Part shown: positions 51,406 through 59,954 of the stretch, piece after piece | Position numbering within the stretch: position 1 is the stretch's first letter | How the letters are laid out: each line of letters starts with the position of its first letter | DNA from: G958296245 sp965262055 | GTDB taxonomy: Bacteria > Chloroflexota > Dehalococcoidia > Lucifugimonadales > G958296245 | Direction of reading: 5' to 3' | Length of the DNA: 64,000 nucleotides | Assembly (NCBI GenBank): GCA_965262055.1 | Contig: CBDHEI010000002.1 | Coordinates: 806,001 to 870,000 of the forward strand | Translations under genes and position numbers: made by a program | Notes under the pieces: model-generated | The model's input: the letters and a program-made list of their open reading frames with translations, nothing else | Database searches by the model: none | Told to the model about the DNA's origin: nothing

Positions 51406-52339
51406 CCCACATTTCCCATATCAACCCCACAAGGTGTCATAAACAGTAGCAACGACACCCAATGTAGCGGGATAGCAGAGCACCATGGTCAACATGAGTG
51501 GTAGACTGGTCGGGAGCGACGATTGTAGGTCTTGAAAACGTAGCCACCCTGGAGGCGCCCAGTGGGTGAAAGCACCACCCCCCGCGCCAAGCTCCGTTTC
51601 GACCGCCGTGTACGGTTGGAGTTTCGCGGCGCTATCATCACCTCGGACGGTGGGCTGCTGGCCTGCCGCGAGTTGGACGATGCACTGGGACTGACGGAGA
51701 CGGCGAATGACTGTCTGCGGGAAAGTTGGGGGCGGTCGCAACGTGCAGCACCGATTGGTGGGCTTTCTCAGGCAGTCGGTGTACAGTCGTCTGGCGGGCT
51801 ACCAAGATACCAACGACGCTGAACGCTTGGCCGACGATCCGACGATGCGGGTGATCGTTGGACGGCGAGGTGGTCCTGAAAGACCGGCCGTCAGCACCAA
51901 CACCGTGAGCCGGTTCGAGACCGAGGTGCTTATCCAAGACGGCAACGTGGAAGGGTTGGGCCGAGTGAACGCTAAGTGGGTGGGCCGAGCAATGATGCGC
52001 ACGGCACACCGGCGGGTGATCTCCTGTGGGGAGGCCGCCGGAGAGTCCAGTGATCCTAATACGACGACTTTTGGTATCGTGCCGGGAGTTGTGACCGTGC
52101 TCGGTGGGTGGTGGCCAAGGTGGCGTGGCATAGGGGAGAGTTGTTCCCTCGGGTGGGCTTCATCGTCACGAACATGACGGCTGGCCCCGAAGGAGTGGTA
52201 CGTTTCTACAATGGTAGAGGGACAGCCGAGCGGTGGATCAAGGAGGGGAAGTACGCGCTGAACTGGACTCGGCTGTCGTGCCACTGACTCGTGGCCAACC
52301 GGGTGCGTCTGTCTCTGTTGGTCCTGGCGTACAACCTTG
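51406..52339 (+). mobile_element. IS1380-family element C, truncated
   Basis: Relative of element B at 14406-16140. It starts with CCCACATTTCCCATAT and ends abruptly at CTGGCGTACAACCTTGG within the transposase gene. A central piece of about 370 bases is also missing. The right terminal repeat is absent on this side. Confidence 0.85.
51562..52339 (+). pseudogene. IS1380-family transposase remnant
   Basis: Begins MGESTTPRAKLRFDRRVRLE as in element B. An extra G in a run at 51728-51732 shifts the frame; VQHRLVGFLRQSVYSRLAGY continues in the new frame. Near 52021-52035 the sequence jumps from HRRVI to the region after both catalytic Asp residues, then gives LVGFIV-type and GRGTAERWIKEGKYALNWTRL sequence before ending. 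This copy keeps Trp where element B has its stop. Confidence 0.88.
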
Positions 52340-52517
52340 GTTCTCTCGTAAGAAGTCATGGGTGATGTCTGTGGCAATGGAATTGAAGATAGTAGGATTT
52401 GGGCTTAGATACGATTCCCCTGTTCGTTTGACGGGAGAGGTTAGATTTGCCTACATCGACACCAGGGGATGGGGCCCAGCGCCGCGGCGTCAGCGTGAAC
52501 AGACTGGGAGGCCGTCG

Positions 52518-53729
52518 CTACTCCTGCTGCGGGCGGGAGCGCACCAGGTTTGGCGCCAGGCGGGCCGCGTTGGCGAATACGACCACGCCGCCTATGGCTA
52601 TGGCCACGGGGGCGCCGAACCGCCGGGCTACGGCGCCGGTATAGAAGCCGGAGAAGCCCGTAACGCCCCAGGTGAGGGCCTGGAAGCTGATTATACGGCC
52701 TCGCATACGGTCCGGCACCGCGGTCTGCACCATCGTGTGCAGGTTGGCCTCGTACAGGGACTCCATGGCGTAGGCAGCCCCGATCAGCGCCAGGGAGAGA
52801 GGGAACGAGCGCGAACCCGCGAACAGGACCAGCAGCAGGCCGTATCCTCCATAGCCTATGACGGCCGCCCGGCTCTTGTGCCTCAGGTCCCCCATCGTGG
52901 ACAGGCCCAGGTTCCCGACCAGGAACCCCGCGTGGCCGGCCGCCATGAGGTATCCGAGACCCTGCGCGTCCACGCCCAGAACGTCCCGGGCCATCACCGG
53001 CAGCATCGTTATGTGCGACCACCCAAAAGCCTCGCCGATTAGCTGCATCGCCAGAAGGGTGCGGATCCAAGGGGAGCTGAAGATGTGGGCCGCTCCCTCC
53101 CGGATGGACCTCCACGGCGAGAGGTTTGACGCGGCGGCCTCGTCACTCCCATCGGAACGAGGCACCCTGAGCCTGAGCATGACCGACGCCGATAGCAGGT
53201 GAAACATCGCCATGACGACATATGCCCAGCCGATGTCCCAGCGCGCCACGAGGGCGCCGGTCGCAAGGGGGGCCATGATGCCCGCCACCCCGAAGGCTGC
53301 GAAATTCGCCGCCGTTGCGCTGAGCAGTCTCCTCCGTCCCACCACGTCGATGTTGAGGGCAAACACCGAGGGTATCCATATCGCTTCGGCAAGACCGGTG
53401 ACGAGGGACGCGGTCAGCAGGTGCCATAGCTCGATCTGATCGGAGAATACCAGCAGCGCGAGTATCACCGAGCGCAGCGCCATCACCGCTTCGGCTGCGG
53501 CCACGGCAATGTTCCGAGGGAACCGGTCTGCCACCAGACCACCAACCATGCTGAAGGACATGAGCCCGATGCCCACAACGCCGGATGAGGCGCCCACCCA
53601 GAACGCTGAGTTGGTGACGGCCAACGTCAGCCAGCCGTGCACCATGCCCTGCATCACGTAGCCGAAGATGGCCAGCACCCCGCCCAGCCAGAGCAGCCTG
53701 AAGCGGCTGTCCGTCAGCAACAGCAGCAT
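52518..53729 (-). CDS. Major facilitator superfamily transporter (MFS_3/EntS-like)
   Basis: 403 residues with 10-12 hydrophobic segments, for example LWLGGVLAIFGYVMQGMV, GIGLMSFSMVGGLVADRFPRN (the loop 2-3 motif), FGVAGIMAPLATGALVARW and YGLLLVLFAGSRSFPLSLAL. Substrate unknown; relatives export siderophores or drugs. The tail ends just before the IS1380 remnant with about 180 intervening bases that show nothing recognisable. Confidence 0.88.
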   Translation of the reverse strand: MLLLLTDSRFRLLWLGGVLAIFGYVMQGMVHGWLTLAVTNSAFWVGASSGVVGIGLMSFSMVGGLVADRFPRNIAVAAAEAVMALRSVILALLVFSDQIELWHLLTASLVTGLAEAIWIPSVFALNIDVVGRRRLLSATAANFAAFGVAGIMAPLATGALVARWDIGWAYVVMAMFHLLSASVMLRLRVPRSDGSDEAAASNLSPWRSIREGAAHIFSSPWIRTLLAMQLIGEAFGWSHITMLPVMARDVLGVDAQGLGYLMAAGHAGFLVGNLGLSTMGDLRHKSRAAVIGYGGYGLLLVLFAGSRSFPLSLALIGAAYAMESLYEANLHTMVQTAVPDRMRGRIISFQALTWGVTGFSGFYTGAVARRFGAPVAIAIGGVVVFANAARLAPNLVRSRPQQE

Positions 53730-53837
53730 CGTATCGTTTTGTCTCTCGCTATCGCCGCCCGGACCCCGCTCCGCATTGGTCTAGAAGCCAGGACGCCCGC
53801 CCGCCGCGCCCCGCGTACCTCTCCCTGAATAGAAAGA

Positions 53838-53865
53838 GAGACAGGCCACTTATAAGACCTGTCTC
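53838..53865 (-). terminator. Intrinsic terminator after the threonine aldolase gene
   Basis: Perfect stem GAGACAGG / CCTGTCTC with a 12-base loop; on the minus strand it is followed by the T-rich CTCTTTCTATTC. It separates ltaE from the MFS gene. Confidence 0.75.
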
Positions 53866-53891
53866 CCCGGAAAGCTTATTTCGCGCCGTAG

Positions 53892-54932
53892 CTACGCCAC
53901 GGCCTGGTCCCGCATGATCTCACCCATGGCGTCCAGGGTGTGGTCGATGTCCTCCGACGTTATCCCGTAATGGGTCACCCACCGCCAGACGTCGCGCTCG
54001 GCAGACACGAGGACGCCGCGCTCCCCGAGGAGCCGTCCGATCTCCAGCGGGTCGCCCGAAGTGATACTGAAGAATACGAGGTTCGTAGGCAGGCTGTCGG
54101 GGTCTATCTCGATCCCCGGCATCTCGCTCAGCCCCAAAGCCAGTTTGCGGGCGTTGGAGTGGTCCTCGGCGAGCCGGTCGATCATCGACTCCAGGGCCAC
54201 GATGCCCGGCGCCGCTATGATGCCGGCCTGCCTCATTCCGGCTCCAAGCATCTTCCGCAGCCGCCGCGCCCGCTCTATCGTCTCGTTGTCGCCGCACAGC
54301 ACCGACCCTACCGGACACGCAAGTCCCTTCGACAGGCAGAAAGTCACCGTGTCGGCCTCTGCCACCAGCTCGGCGGCCGGCGCCTCGAGGCATACCGCCG
54401 CGTTGAACAGCCGCGCGCCGTCGACGTGCACCTTGAGCCCGTGCTCCCTGGCCAGGCTGCCCACTTCGCCCATGTACTCCGGCGTCAGGGGGGCGCCCCC
54501 GCTGGAGTTTGCCGTATTCTCCAGCGCGATCAGCTTCGTCGGCGGGTAGTGCGAGTCCGCGGGATGGATGGCCGACTCTATCTCGTCGAGGTCCAGGCGG
54601 CCCACGTCGTCGTTAGGCAGCACCTGCATGACCGCCCCGCCCAGCACAGAGACGCCGCCGGCCTCGCCCCGGTAGATGTGGGACTTGTTGCCGAGTATCA
54701 CCTCTTCGCCGCGTTGACACTGGGCCAACACGCCGATCAGGTTGCCCATCGTGCCGCTGGCCACCAGCAGCGCTGCCTCTTTGCCCAGCATCTCGGCCGA
54801 CATCGCCTCTAGCCGGTTGACGGTGGGGTCCTCGCCGCTCACGTCGTCCCCAAGCTCCGCCTCGGCCATCGCGCGGCGCATCTCAAGTGATGGGAGGGTC
54901 TTGGTGTCGCTGCGGAAGTCTATCTCGCGCAT
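53892..54932 (-). CDS. ltaE: Low-specificity L-threonine aldolase
   Basis: PLP enzyme splitting threonine to glycine and acetaldehyde; 346 residues. MREIDFRSDTKTLPSLEMRR is the typical start, with AGGAG about eight bases before the ATG; the longer open frame is not family-like. PLP Lys is in TFCLSKGLACPVGSVL, and VHVDGARLFNAAVCL contains the PLP-pyridine Asp. It may act on other beta-hydroxy amino acids. Confidence 0.92.
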   Translation of the reverse strand: MREIDFRSDTKTLPSLEMRRAMAEAELGDDVSGEDPTVNRLEAMSAEMLGKEAALLVASGTMGNLIGVLAQCQRGEEVILGNKSHIYRGEAGGVSVLGGAVMQVLPNDDVGRLDLDEIESAIHPADSHYPPTKLIALENTANSSGGAPLTPEYMGEVGSLAREHGLKVHVDGARLFNAAVCLEAPAAELVAEADTVTFCLSKGLACPVGSVLCGDNETIERARRLRKMLGAGMRQAGIIAAPGIVALESMIDRLAEDHSNARKLALGLSEMPGIEIDPDSLPTNLVFFSITSGDPLEIGRLLGERGVLVSAERDVWRWVTHYGITSEDIDHTLDAMGEIMRDQAVA

Positions 54933-55030
54933 CTGGCAACTCCTGCCGGGCCGGAGTCTGTCCGGCACAGCAGGGATTCTAGCAATCCAGGTTGTCAAAT
55001 GCTACGTCCTCGCCTAACATTCGCCGCAGC

Positions 55031-55206
55031 TTGGCCTTGAGCTGCTGAAAGCTGGGGAGTGCAGAGGGGCGGAGCCCCTTGCCGGGAGCCTGAGAGCCTG
55101 CCCTGAGTCCGCCAAAGGGGTCTCCCTCAGACTAATCATTCTGTCCCTCCCATACAGGAGGGGTCTGAAAGCAATGGTCTGGAAGAGTTCTTCCGCAGCA
55201 TGCTGG
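55031..55206. repeat. Diverged copy of the MITE-like element at 22531
   Basis: Shares GTGCAGAGGGGC, AGCCCCTT, GCCGGGAG and GAGTTCTTCC-GCAGC with the element at 22531-22677 and has similar ends (GCTGCTGAAAG / TTCCGCAGCATGCTGG). No coding content. Confidence 0.65.
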
Positions 55207-55228
55207 AGGCCGTGGCGCGAGCTAAGGG

Positions 55229-55308
55229 AAACTGTTCAGACTCCGTGAGGTCCGAAGGGGAGTCCAGAGGAGCTTGTCTCAGAACTCCCTATTGGGGAAG
55301 TCCAGAGG
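55229..55308. repeat. MITE left end and duplicated IS1182 flank
   Basis: Begins AACTGTTCAGACTCCGTGAG as in the MITE at 27827. It then has GTCCAGAGGAGC[T]TGTCTCA followed 37 bases later by GTCCAGAGGAGC[C]TGTCTCA, the second being the IS1182 end. It looks like a remnant of an earlier insertion at the same site. Confidence 0.6.
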
Positions 55309-56993
55309 AGCCTGTCTCACAAAGGGTTGTTGGTGGTGATGGGGAGCACTGCATTGGTTGGTCGGATCCGCTGGAGGGCCGGGTTGGTGTGTCATGGCAG
55401 TCCGTGTGCGGGGAGGATGGCGGTCTGGCGCTCCTGGCATCCCCAGATTCGGGCCGAAGTTGCCGTCCAAGAGGTACGTCCGTGACGCCACATGTCCGCC
55501 CCGGCCCGCCAGATGCGCCAGAGGGTGCGCAGGTTGAAGGCCGTGGCCAGCAGCGTCCATTCGGCCGCGACATTGGCGATGCCGCGCAGCAGGAACCTGC
55601 GGCCTGCCTGCTGGTCTTTGATGATCCCGAAGACCGGCTCGATCAGCCCTTGCCTGCGCTCATAGGACCGGCTCGCCTCCTCGGTCGACATCCACTCACG
55701 GTGGACACGCAGCGCAGCATCGTGAGGCCCTATCTCCAGTGCGCGACCATAACGAGCGTCCTTCGTACAGGTCCCGAAGGCAGGACACGCCCGGCAGACG
55801 GCGCCGGAGGCCCGGTACCGCCGCATCGGCACCCCATGATTGCGCTTGATGCGTATGAAGCGCAACGCCTGACCCTGGGGGCATCTATAGCTGTCGCTGC
55901 TCTCGTCGTAGGTGAATCGGTCCTTGTGGTACGGACGCCGCAGCGCACGGCGCTGGGACTCTGGCATCGCCACCCGATGGCCCCTGCTGGCGCACTCCTC
56001 CAGCGCCTGCCCCGAATGGTAGCCCGCATCGGCCAACGTCATGTCCGCCCTGGCGCCCGTATTGTCCTCGGCCTTGTCCAGCATCGGAGTCAACTGGCCG
56101 TGGTCGCCCGGTTCGTCCACCACCTCGACCGCCGTGATCAGCATGCCTGCACGCTGTCCGTCGGCAGTCCGTGCGGGCGAGGCCATCGCCTGCGCGTTGT
56201 AGCCGGGCATGACGCCCTGGCGTGTCTTCATCAGACGAGCCTCTCGGTCGGTCAGGTTGATGCGCCGTCCCTCCTCGTTCGAAAGATCGTCCATCGCCTG
56301 GCGCACCTGCTCTCTCAGGACCCTGTTGTCGTACAACTCCTGCGGCAACTGGGCGGTTGGAGCATCCTCTCCCGATTCGTTCTGGGACTCCAGGTCGCTT
56401 ATCGCACGCTCAAGCCGCTCCAAGAGCCGCCGCAGTCCCTCCGCATCGTATGTCCTGGCCTTCGATGCGTTGGCTCCAACCTTCGTCCCGTCCACCGTCT
56501 GCAACGCCAGGTCCACCAACTCCATCTTCACCGCCATCCGAACCGTACGCTTGAACAGCCTCCTCATCGCCTGGCGGTGGCTCTTGTAGAACCTCCAGAG
56601 TGTGTTGTGGTCCGGATATTGCACGCACGTCAACCACAGGTACGGTATCTGGTCCCGGCAGGCCGCCTCCAACTTGCGGCACGAGCGCACTCCGGTCATG
56701 AAGCCGTACAGCCACACGCTCAACAGCGCTCGAGGATGGTACGAAGGAGGCCCAAGATCACCTCCGTCTATTTCCACCCCAAGCTCCGCCCAGTCCTCTC
56801 GGTCGAGTGCGTCCACCACCTCGGCCACGAACCGCGAAGGGTGCTCGGCAGGGATCAGGTCGCCCAGGCTCGGAGGCATCAGCCACATCTGTTCTCGGTC
56901 CATCGCTCGCAGCGGCATCCATCTCTCCATCGCGGCCAGGATGGCCACAACTATATCCTTCCATACCCCACTGCACGACTTATGAGACAGGCT
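55309..56993 (-). mobile_element. IS1182-family element, copy 2
   Basis: 1685 bp with ends AGCCTGTCTC and GAGACAGGCT, same length and near-identical to copy 1 at 18321-20005, but inverted relative to it. Confidence 0.92.
55392..56948 (-). CDS. IS1182-family transposase (copy 2)
   Basis: 518 residues from GTG 56948. Catalytic landmarks as in copy 1: VDGTKVGANASK, LADAGYHSGQ, EPVFGIIKDQQ. Visible differences are few: QTVDGTK for QAVDGTK, EPGDHGQLTP for EPDDHGQLSP, and AGRRF for AGSRF. Frame intact. Confidence 0.93.
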   Translation of the reverse strand: MAILAAMERWMPLRAMDREQMWLMPPSLGDLIPAEHPSRFVAEVVDALDREDWAELGVEIDGGDLGPPSYHPRALLSVWLYGFMTGVRSCRKLEAACRDQIPYLWLTCVQYPDHNTLWRFYKSHRQAMRRLFKRTVRMAVKMELVDLALQTVDGTKVGANASKARTYDAEGLRRLLERLERAISDLESQNESGEDAPTAQLPQELYDNRVLREQVRQAMDDLSNEEGRRINLTDREARLMKTRQGVMPGYNAQAMASPARTADGQRAGMLITAVEVVDEPGDHGQLTPMLDKAEDNTGARADMTLADAGYHSGQALEECASRGHRVAMPESQRRALRRPYHKDRFTYDESSDSYRCPQGQALRFIRIKRNHGVPMRRYRASGAVCRACPAFGTCTKDARYGRALEIGPHDAALRVHREWMSTEEASRSYERRQGLIEPVFGIIKDQQAGRRFLLRGIANVAAEWTLLATAFNLRTLWRIWRAGADMWRHGRTSWTATSARIWGCQERQTAILPAHGLP

Positions 56994-57054
56994 CCCCTGG
57001 GCGGTCCCCGCCGGCTGATGGCGCCAGCGAGCGGGGGTAGTATACCCTGATTCC

Positions 57055-57276
57055 ATGGACTTTCAGCGCATCACCACGGACCCAAACGTCTGCGAGGGGA
57101 AGGCGACGGTAACAGGCACTCGCATGACCGTCGAGTTCGTACTCAAGCTGTTGGGAGCCGGGTACACGGCAGACGACGTAGTCCGCGAGTACCCGATACT
57201 GGCGATTGAGGATGTCCATGAATGCGCGACGTTTGGTGCCTGGCTGGCCAGCGGCAATACCGTATCGGTTGGATGA
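57055..57276 (+). CDS. DUF433 antitoxin (second module)
   Basis: 73 residues: ITTDPNVCEGKATVTGTRMT and GYTADDVVREYPILAIEDV are the DUF433 core, a winged-helix that both neutralises the toxin and probably binds the operator. The stop overlaps the toxin start as ATGA. Confidence 0.88.
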   Translation: MDFQRITTDPNVCEGKATVTGTRMTVEFVLKLLGAGYTADDVVREYPILAIEDVHECATFGAWLASGNTVSVG

Positions 57277-57635
57277 GGCTGCTCGCCGCCGTCCACATCT
57301 CTCCCCGCACCGTCCAGTTCCTCAACGCAATCGGGCACGATGTCATCACCGTTCAGTCGGTCCTGCCGTCGGACGCCCTGGATCGGGACATAGTAGAGAC
57401 GGCCCCACAACTTGGAAGGGCCGTGGTGACCCAGGATCTCGGGTTCTCCGCGATTCTAGCGTTTACAGGGGCATCTAGACCCTCTATCGTTTCGCTACGG
57501 TTGTCCGACCCACGAGTGGACAGCGTGAATCTGCGGTTACAACAGGTGCTTCCCGATTTGCAGGATGACGTTGCCACCGGCATCATTGCCACTGTTCAGG
57601 ACGACAGAGTGAAGACTAGGCGGCTGCCGCTGTGA
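57273..57635 (+). CDS. DUF5615 PIN-like toxin (second module), first Asp missing
   Basis: 120 residues from the ATGA overlap. The start MRLLAAVHISPRTVQFL aligns with the family's LLADxxL region, but position 6, normally the first catalytic Asp, is Ala; AVVTQDLGFSAIL keeps the second acidic site. The remainder (ATGIIATVQDDRVKTRRLPL) is family-like. The lost Asp suggests a disabled toxin or one using other residues; compare the intact Asp in the module at 42738. Confidence 0.8.
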   Translation: MRLLAAVHISPRTVQFLNAIGHDVITVQSVLPSDALDRDIVETAPQLGRAVVTQDLGFSAILAFTGASRPSIVSLRLSDPRVDSVNLRLQQVLPDLQDDVATGIIATVQDDRVKTRRLPL

Positions 57636-57723
57636 CGATGGCGCCAGTTAAGCGGTAGCTCCAACCTTCTGAGGCTGTTTGACCGCGTAGCTGCGCCGGT
57701 GCTAGAATCGCTCGTACTTTCGC

Positions 57724-57802
57724 GGTGAGCGTGGCCTAGTTCGGTTAAGGCGCCAGGTTGTGGCCCTGGAGATCGAGGGTTCAAATCCCTTCGCTCACCC
57801 CA
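57724..57802 (+). tRNA. tRNA-His (GTG anticodon)
   Basis: Folds as a full cloverleaf: acceptor GTGAGCG / CGCTCAC, D arm GCCT..AGGC, anticodon stem CCAGG / CCTGG around loop TTGTGGC (anticodon GTG), T arm with TTCAAAT. The extra G at -1 (57724) faces C73, the histidine identity pair, and CCA is encoded. Confidence 0.95.
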
Positions 57803-57857
57803 CATCACCCACTCCGCACCACGAGCGGGCCTCGTCTGCCCGCCAGGAGGATCGTCC

Positions 57858-59141
57858 ATGACCACGAGCTTCGAGCAGCGGCTGCGCGACTACGTACCCA
57901 GCGAGATCGGCCACCTGCACCTGGCGATCGACGGCTTGCCGTTCGGCAAAGCCGAGCTGAGGGACGGCGGGCTACTCGGACTGTCCGAGGGGCGAAAGGC
58001 CTTCTCCGACGACGGCGGCAAGACGTGGGGGGAGCCCTCCCCCATCGTGACTGCGGACGGACGCGAAATGGGCGGCAACCCGCGCCACGTGGTGCGCCTC
58101 AAGTCGGGCGCCCTGGGTGCCTTCTGGAGCCCCTCGCACTCCCGGGGGGAACGGAGTGACCAGTACGCCCTTGACGTCGCCTTCGCCAGGTCCACCGACG
58201 AGGGGAAGACCTGGAGCAGCCTCGTCCAGGTCTCGGAGCCGTACAACAACGCCGTGGCCTTCGGCGCAACCGTCACGGCCACGGGGCGCATCGTGGCGTC
58301 CGCGTACACGCTGGTCGGCAAGACCGTGCGCGAGAAGGGCCGGGCGCTGCACGGCGACGAGACCGCGATTATCGGACACCACAGCTACGAGCACTTCTTC
58401 ACCTACTGCTTTGCCTACTACTCCGACGACGAGGGCGAGACGTGGCACACGAACGAGGGCAAGGGGCAGTGGGGCGGCGGCGGCGAGCTATTCGTCACGC
58501 TCGACTTCAGCGCAGGGGGCCACTGGCGCTGCAACGAGCCCGTCCTCGCGGAGGTGAGCCCCGGACGCCTGCTGATGCTATTACGCACGCCCTTGGGCAG
58601 GTTCTTTCAGTCGTGGTCGTCGGACAACGGCACCACATGGTCGCAGCCGGAGCCGAGCACGCTCGCCACGGCACTGGCGCCGGCGGCCCTCAGGCGCGTG
58701 CCGGGCACCGGCGATCTGCTGGTGATATGGAACCAGTCGTCGCCAGACGAGATAGAGCGCGGCCTGCAACGGCACAGGCTATCGACCGCCATCAGCAAGG
58801 ACGGCGGCACGACCTGGCTGCACGGGCGCAACTTGTTCTCGATATACGGCGAGGACGACCGCGTCTACGTGGAGCCGCCGCCCATCGCCAACTACCGCGC
58901 CATGGAGCTGGCGCCGAAGCTGCCGGCGAACGACGTGGAGGGTACCTACCCTTACCTGACCTTCTGGAAGGACACGGCGCTGGTCCACTTCCACACCGCG
59001 GAGAGGGCCTACTACTACATCGACGAGAAGGGCGTGTCCGGCTACGAACTGCCCCCGGAGAAGCAACGCGGCATCAGCACGAACGCCGAGGTCTCACTGC
59101 CCATCTCATGGTTCTACGAGGACCTGCGCCACTTCGACTGA
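57858..59141 (+). CDS. Sialidase-like (BNR/Asp-box) protein, second
   Basis: 427 residues. Asp boxes SDDGGKTW, STDEGKTW, SDDEGETW, SSDNGTTW and SKDGGTTW mark a six-bladed propeller. It is longer than and only distantly related to the protein at 11391-12500. No signal peptide is visible. ATG with AGGAGGATCGTCC upstream. Located beside the tRNA-His gene and convergent with the bat operon, with a gap of only 15 bases. Enzymatic activity unproven. Confidence 0.85.
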   Translation: MTTSFEQRLRDYVPSEIGHLHLAIDGLPFGKAELRDGGLLGLSEGRKAFSDDGGKTWGEPSPIVTADGREMGGNPRHVVRLKSGALGAFWSPSHSRGERSDQYALDVAFARSTDEGKTWSSLVQVSEPYNNAVAFGATVTATGRIVASAYTLVGKTVREKGRALHGDETAIIGHHSYEHFFTYCFAYYSDDEGETWHTNEGKGQWGGGGELFVTLDFSAGGHWRCNEPVLAEVSPGRLLMLLRTPLGRFFQSWSSDNGTTWSQPEPSTLATALAPAALRRVPGTGDLLVIWNQSSPDEIERGLQRHRLSTAISKDGGTTWLHGRNLFSIYGEDDRVYVEPPPIANYRAMELAPKLPANDVEGTYPYLTFWKDTALVHFHTAERAYYYIDEKGVSGYELPPEKQRGISTNAEVSLPISWFYEDLRHFD

Positions 59142-59156
59142 GGCGGCTCGCTCCGG

Positions 59157-59954
59157 CTAGAGCGGTGAGTCGGGGTCCACGGTCTCTACGGCGCCGGCGG
59201 GCACCCAGCCCTGGAGACCGCCGTCGGGCAGCGTGATCCTGGTCCAGCCGCCCCGGCGCTCCAGCAACTCCGCCTCCGTGCCGCCGGGAAGGGCGGCCTC
59301 GGCGACGTATTGCGCGCCCGGACCGCTCATCACGTCCACCGACTCGGCCACGACCACGACCTCGTTACCGCCTTTTGCAAGCGTGTGAGTGGACATCTGA
59401 ATTACAGAGGCCACGAGCAGCACCCCGGCGGCCATGGCGCCGTAGCTCAGCCAGCGGCGTACCCGCGGGCGGGGTTTCAGCAGCAGCAACGCGCCCGCTA
59501 GGCCTACCACGATGGCCCACGCCGCGAGCGCAGCAGCGGCGGCCTGATTCCTGGCAAGCAACGCCGACGCCCGCGCCGCGACGCCCGCGAAGGCGTCATC
59601 CGCCGTATCCGGCGCGCCGGATACGTGGCCGCGCGCGAGCTCCAGGTTGGCGGCTGTGTCTGGGTCGGAGGGATCGAGACGGCGCGCCCGGACGTAGTTC
59701 AGGATCGCACGGCCGAGGTCGCCCTGCTTGTAGTAGGCGTTGCCCAAGTTGTAGTAGAGCGCAGGGTCGCGGTAGCCCCGGTCCGCAAGCTGCTGGTACG
59801 CCCGGGCTGAGCCGGCGTAGAGGCCCTGCTCGTACATGGCGTTGGCGGCCGTCATGCTGCCGGCGTCGCCCGGCGACTGCGCCAGCGCCCATCCCGCCGC
59901 ACCCGGAAGGGAGGCCGCGAGGGCCAGCAGTACGGCCAACGCGATGCGCCTCAT
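59157..59954 (-). CDS. BatE-like TPR/SH3 protein
   Basis: 265 residues: a signal peptide (RIALAVLLALAASLPGAAGWALA), TPR repeats (ALYYNLGNAYYKQGDLGRAI), a pair of membrane segments (AAWAIVVGLAGALLLL and LSYGAMAAGVLLVASVI), and a C-terminal bacterial SH3 domain (ESVDVMSGPGAQY, GGWTRITLPDGGLQGWV). Start ATG 59954 overlaps the batD stop as ATGA. Last gene of the bat operon. Confidence 0.85.
   Translation of the reverse strand: MRRIALAVLLALAASLPGAAGWALAQSPGDAGSMTAANAMYEQGLYAGSARAYQQLADRGYRDPALYYNLGNAYYKQGDLGRAILNYVRARRLDPSDPDTAANLELARGHVSGAPDTADDAFAGVAARASALLARNQAAAAALAAWAIVVGLAGALLLLKPRPRVRRWLSYGAMAAGVLLVASVIQMSTHTLAKGGNEVVVVAESVDVMSGPGAQYVAEAALPGGTEAELLERRGGWTRITLPDGGLQGWVPAGAVETVDPDSPL

Noticed and set aside
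18321..56993. The 35-kb segment between IS1182 copies as a composite transposon
   Set aside because: No target duplication at the outer ends, and the segment carries core biosynthetic genes; inversion potential is the safer reading.
57596..57865. Minus-strand open frame containing RDLNPRSPGPQPGALTELGH
   Set aside because: It is the antisense translation of the tRNA-His gene, a well-known spurious protein family.
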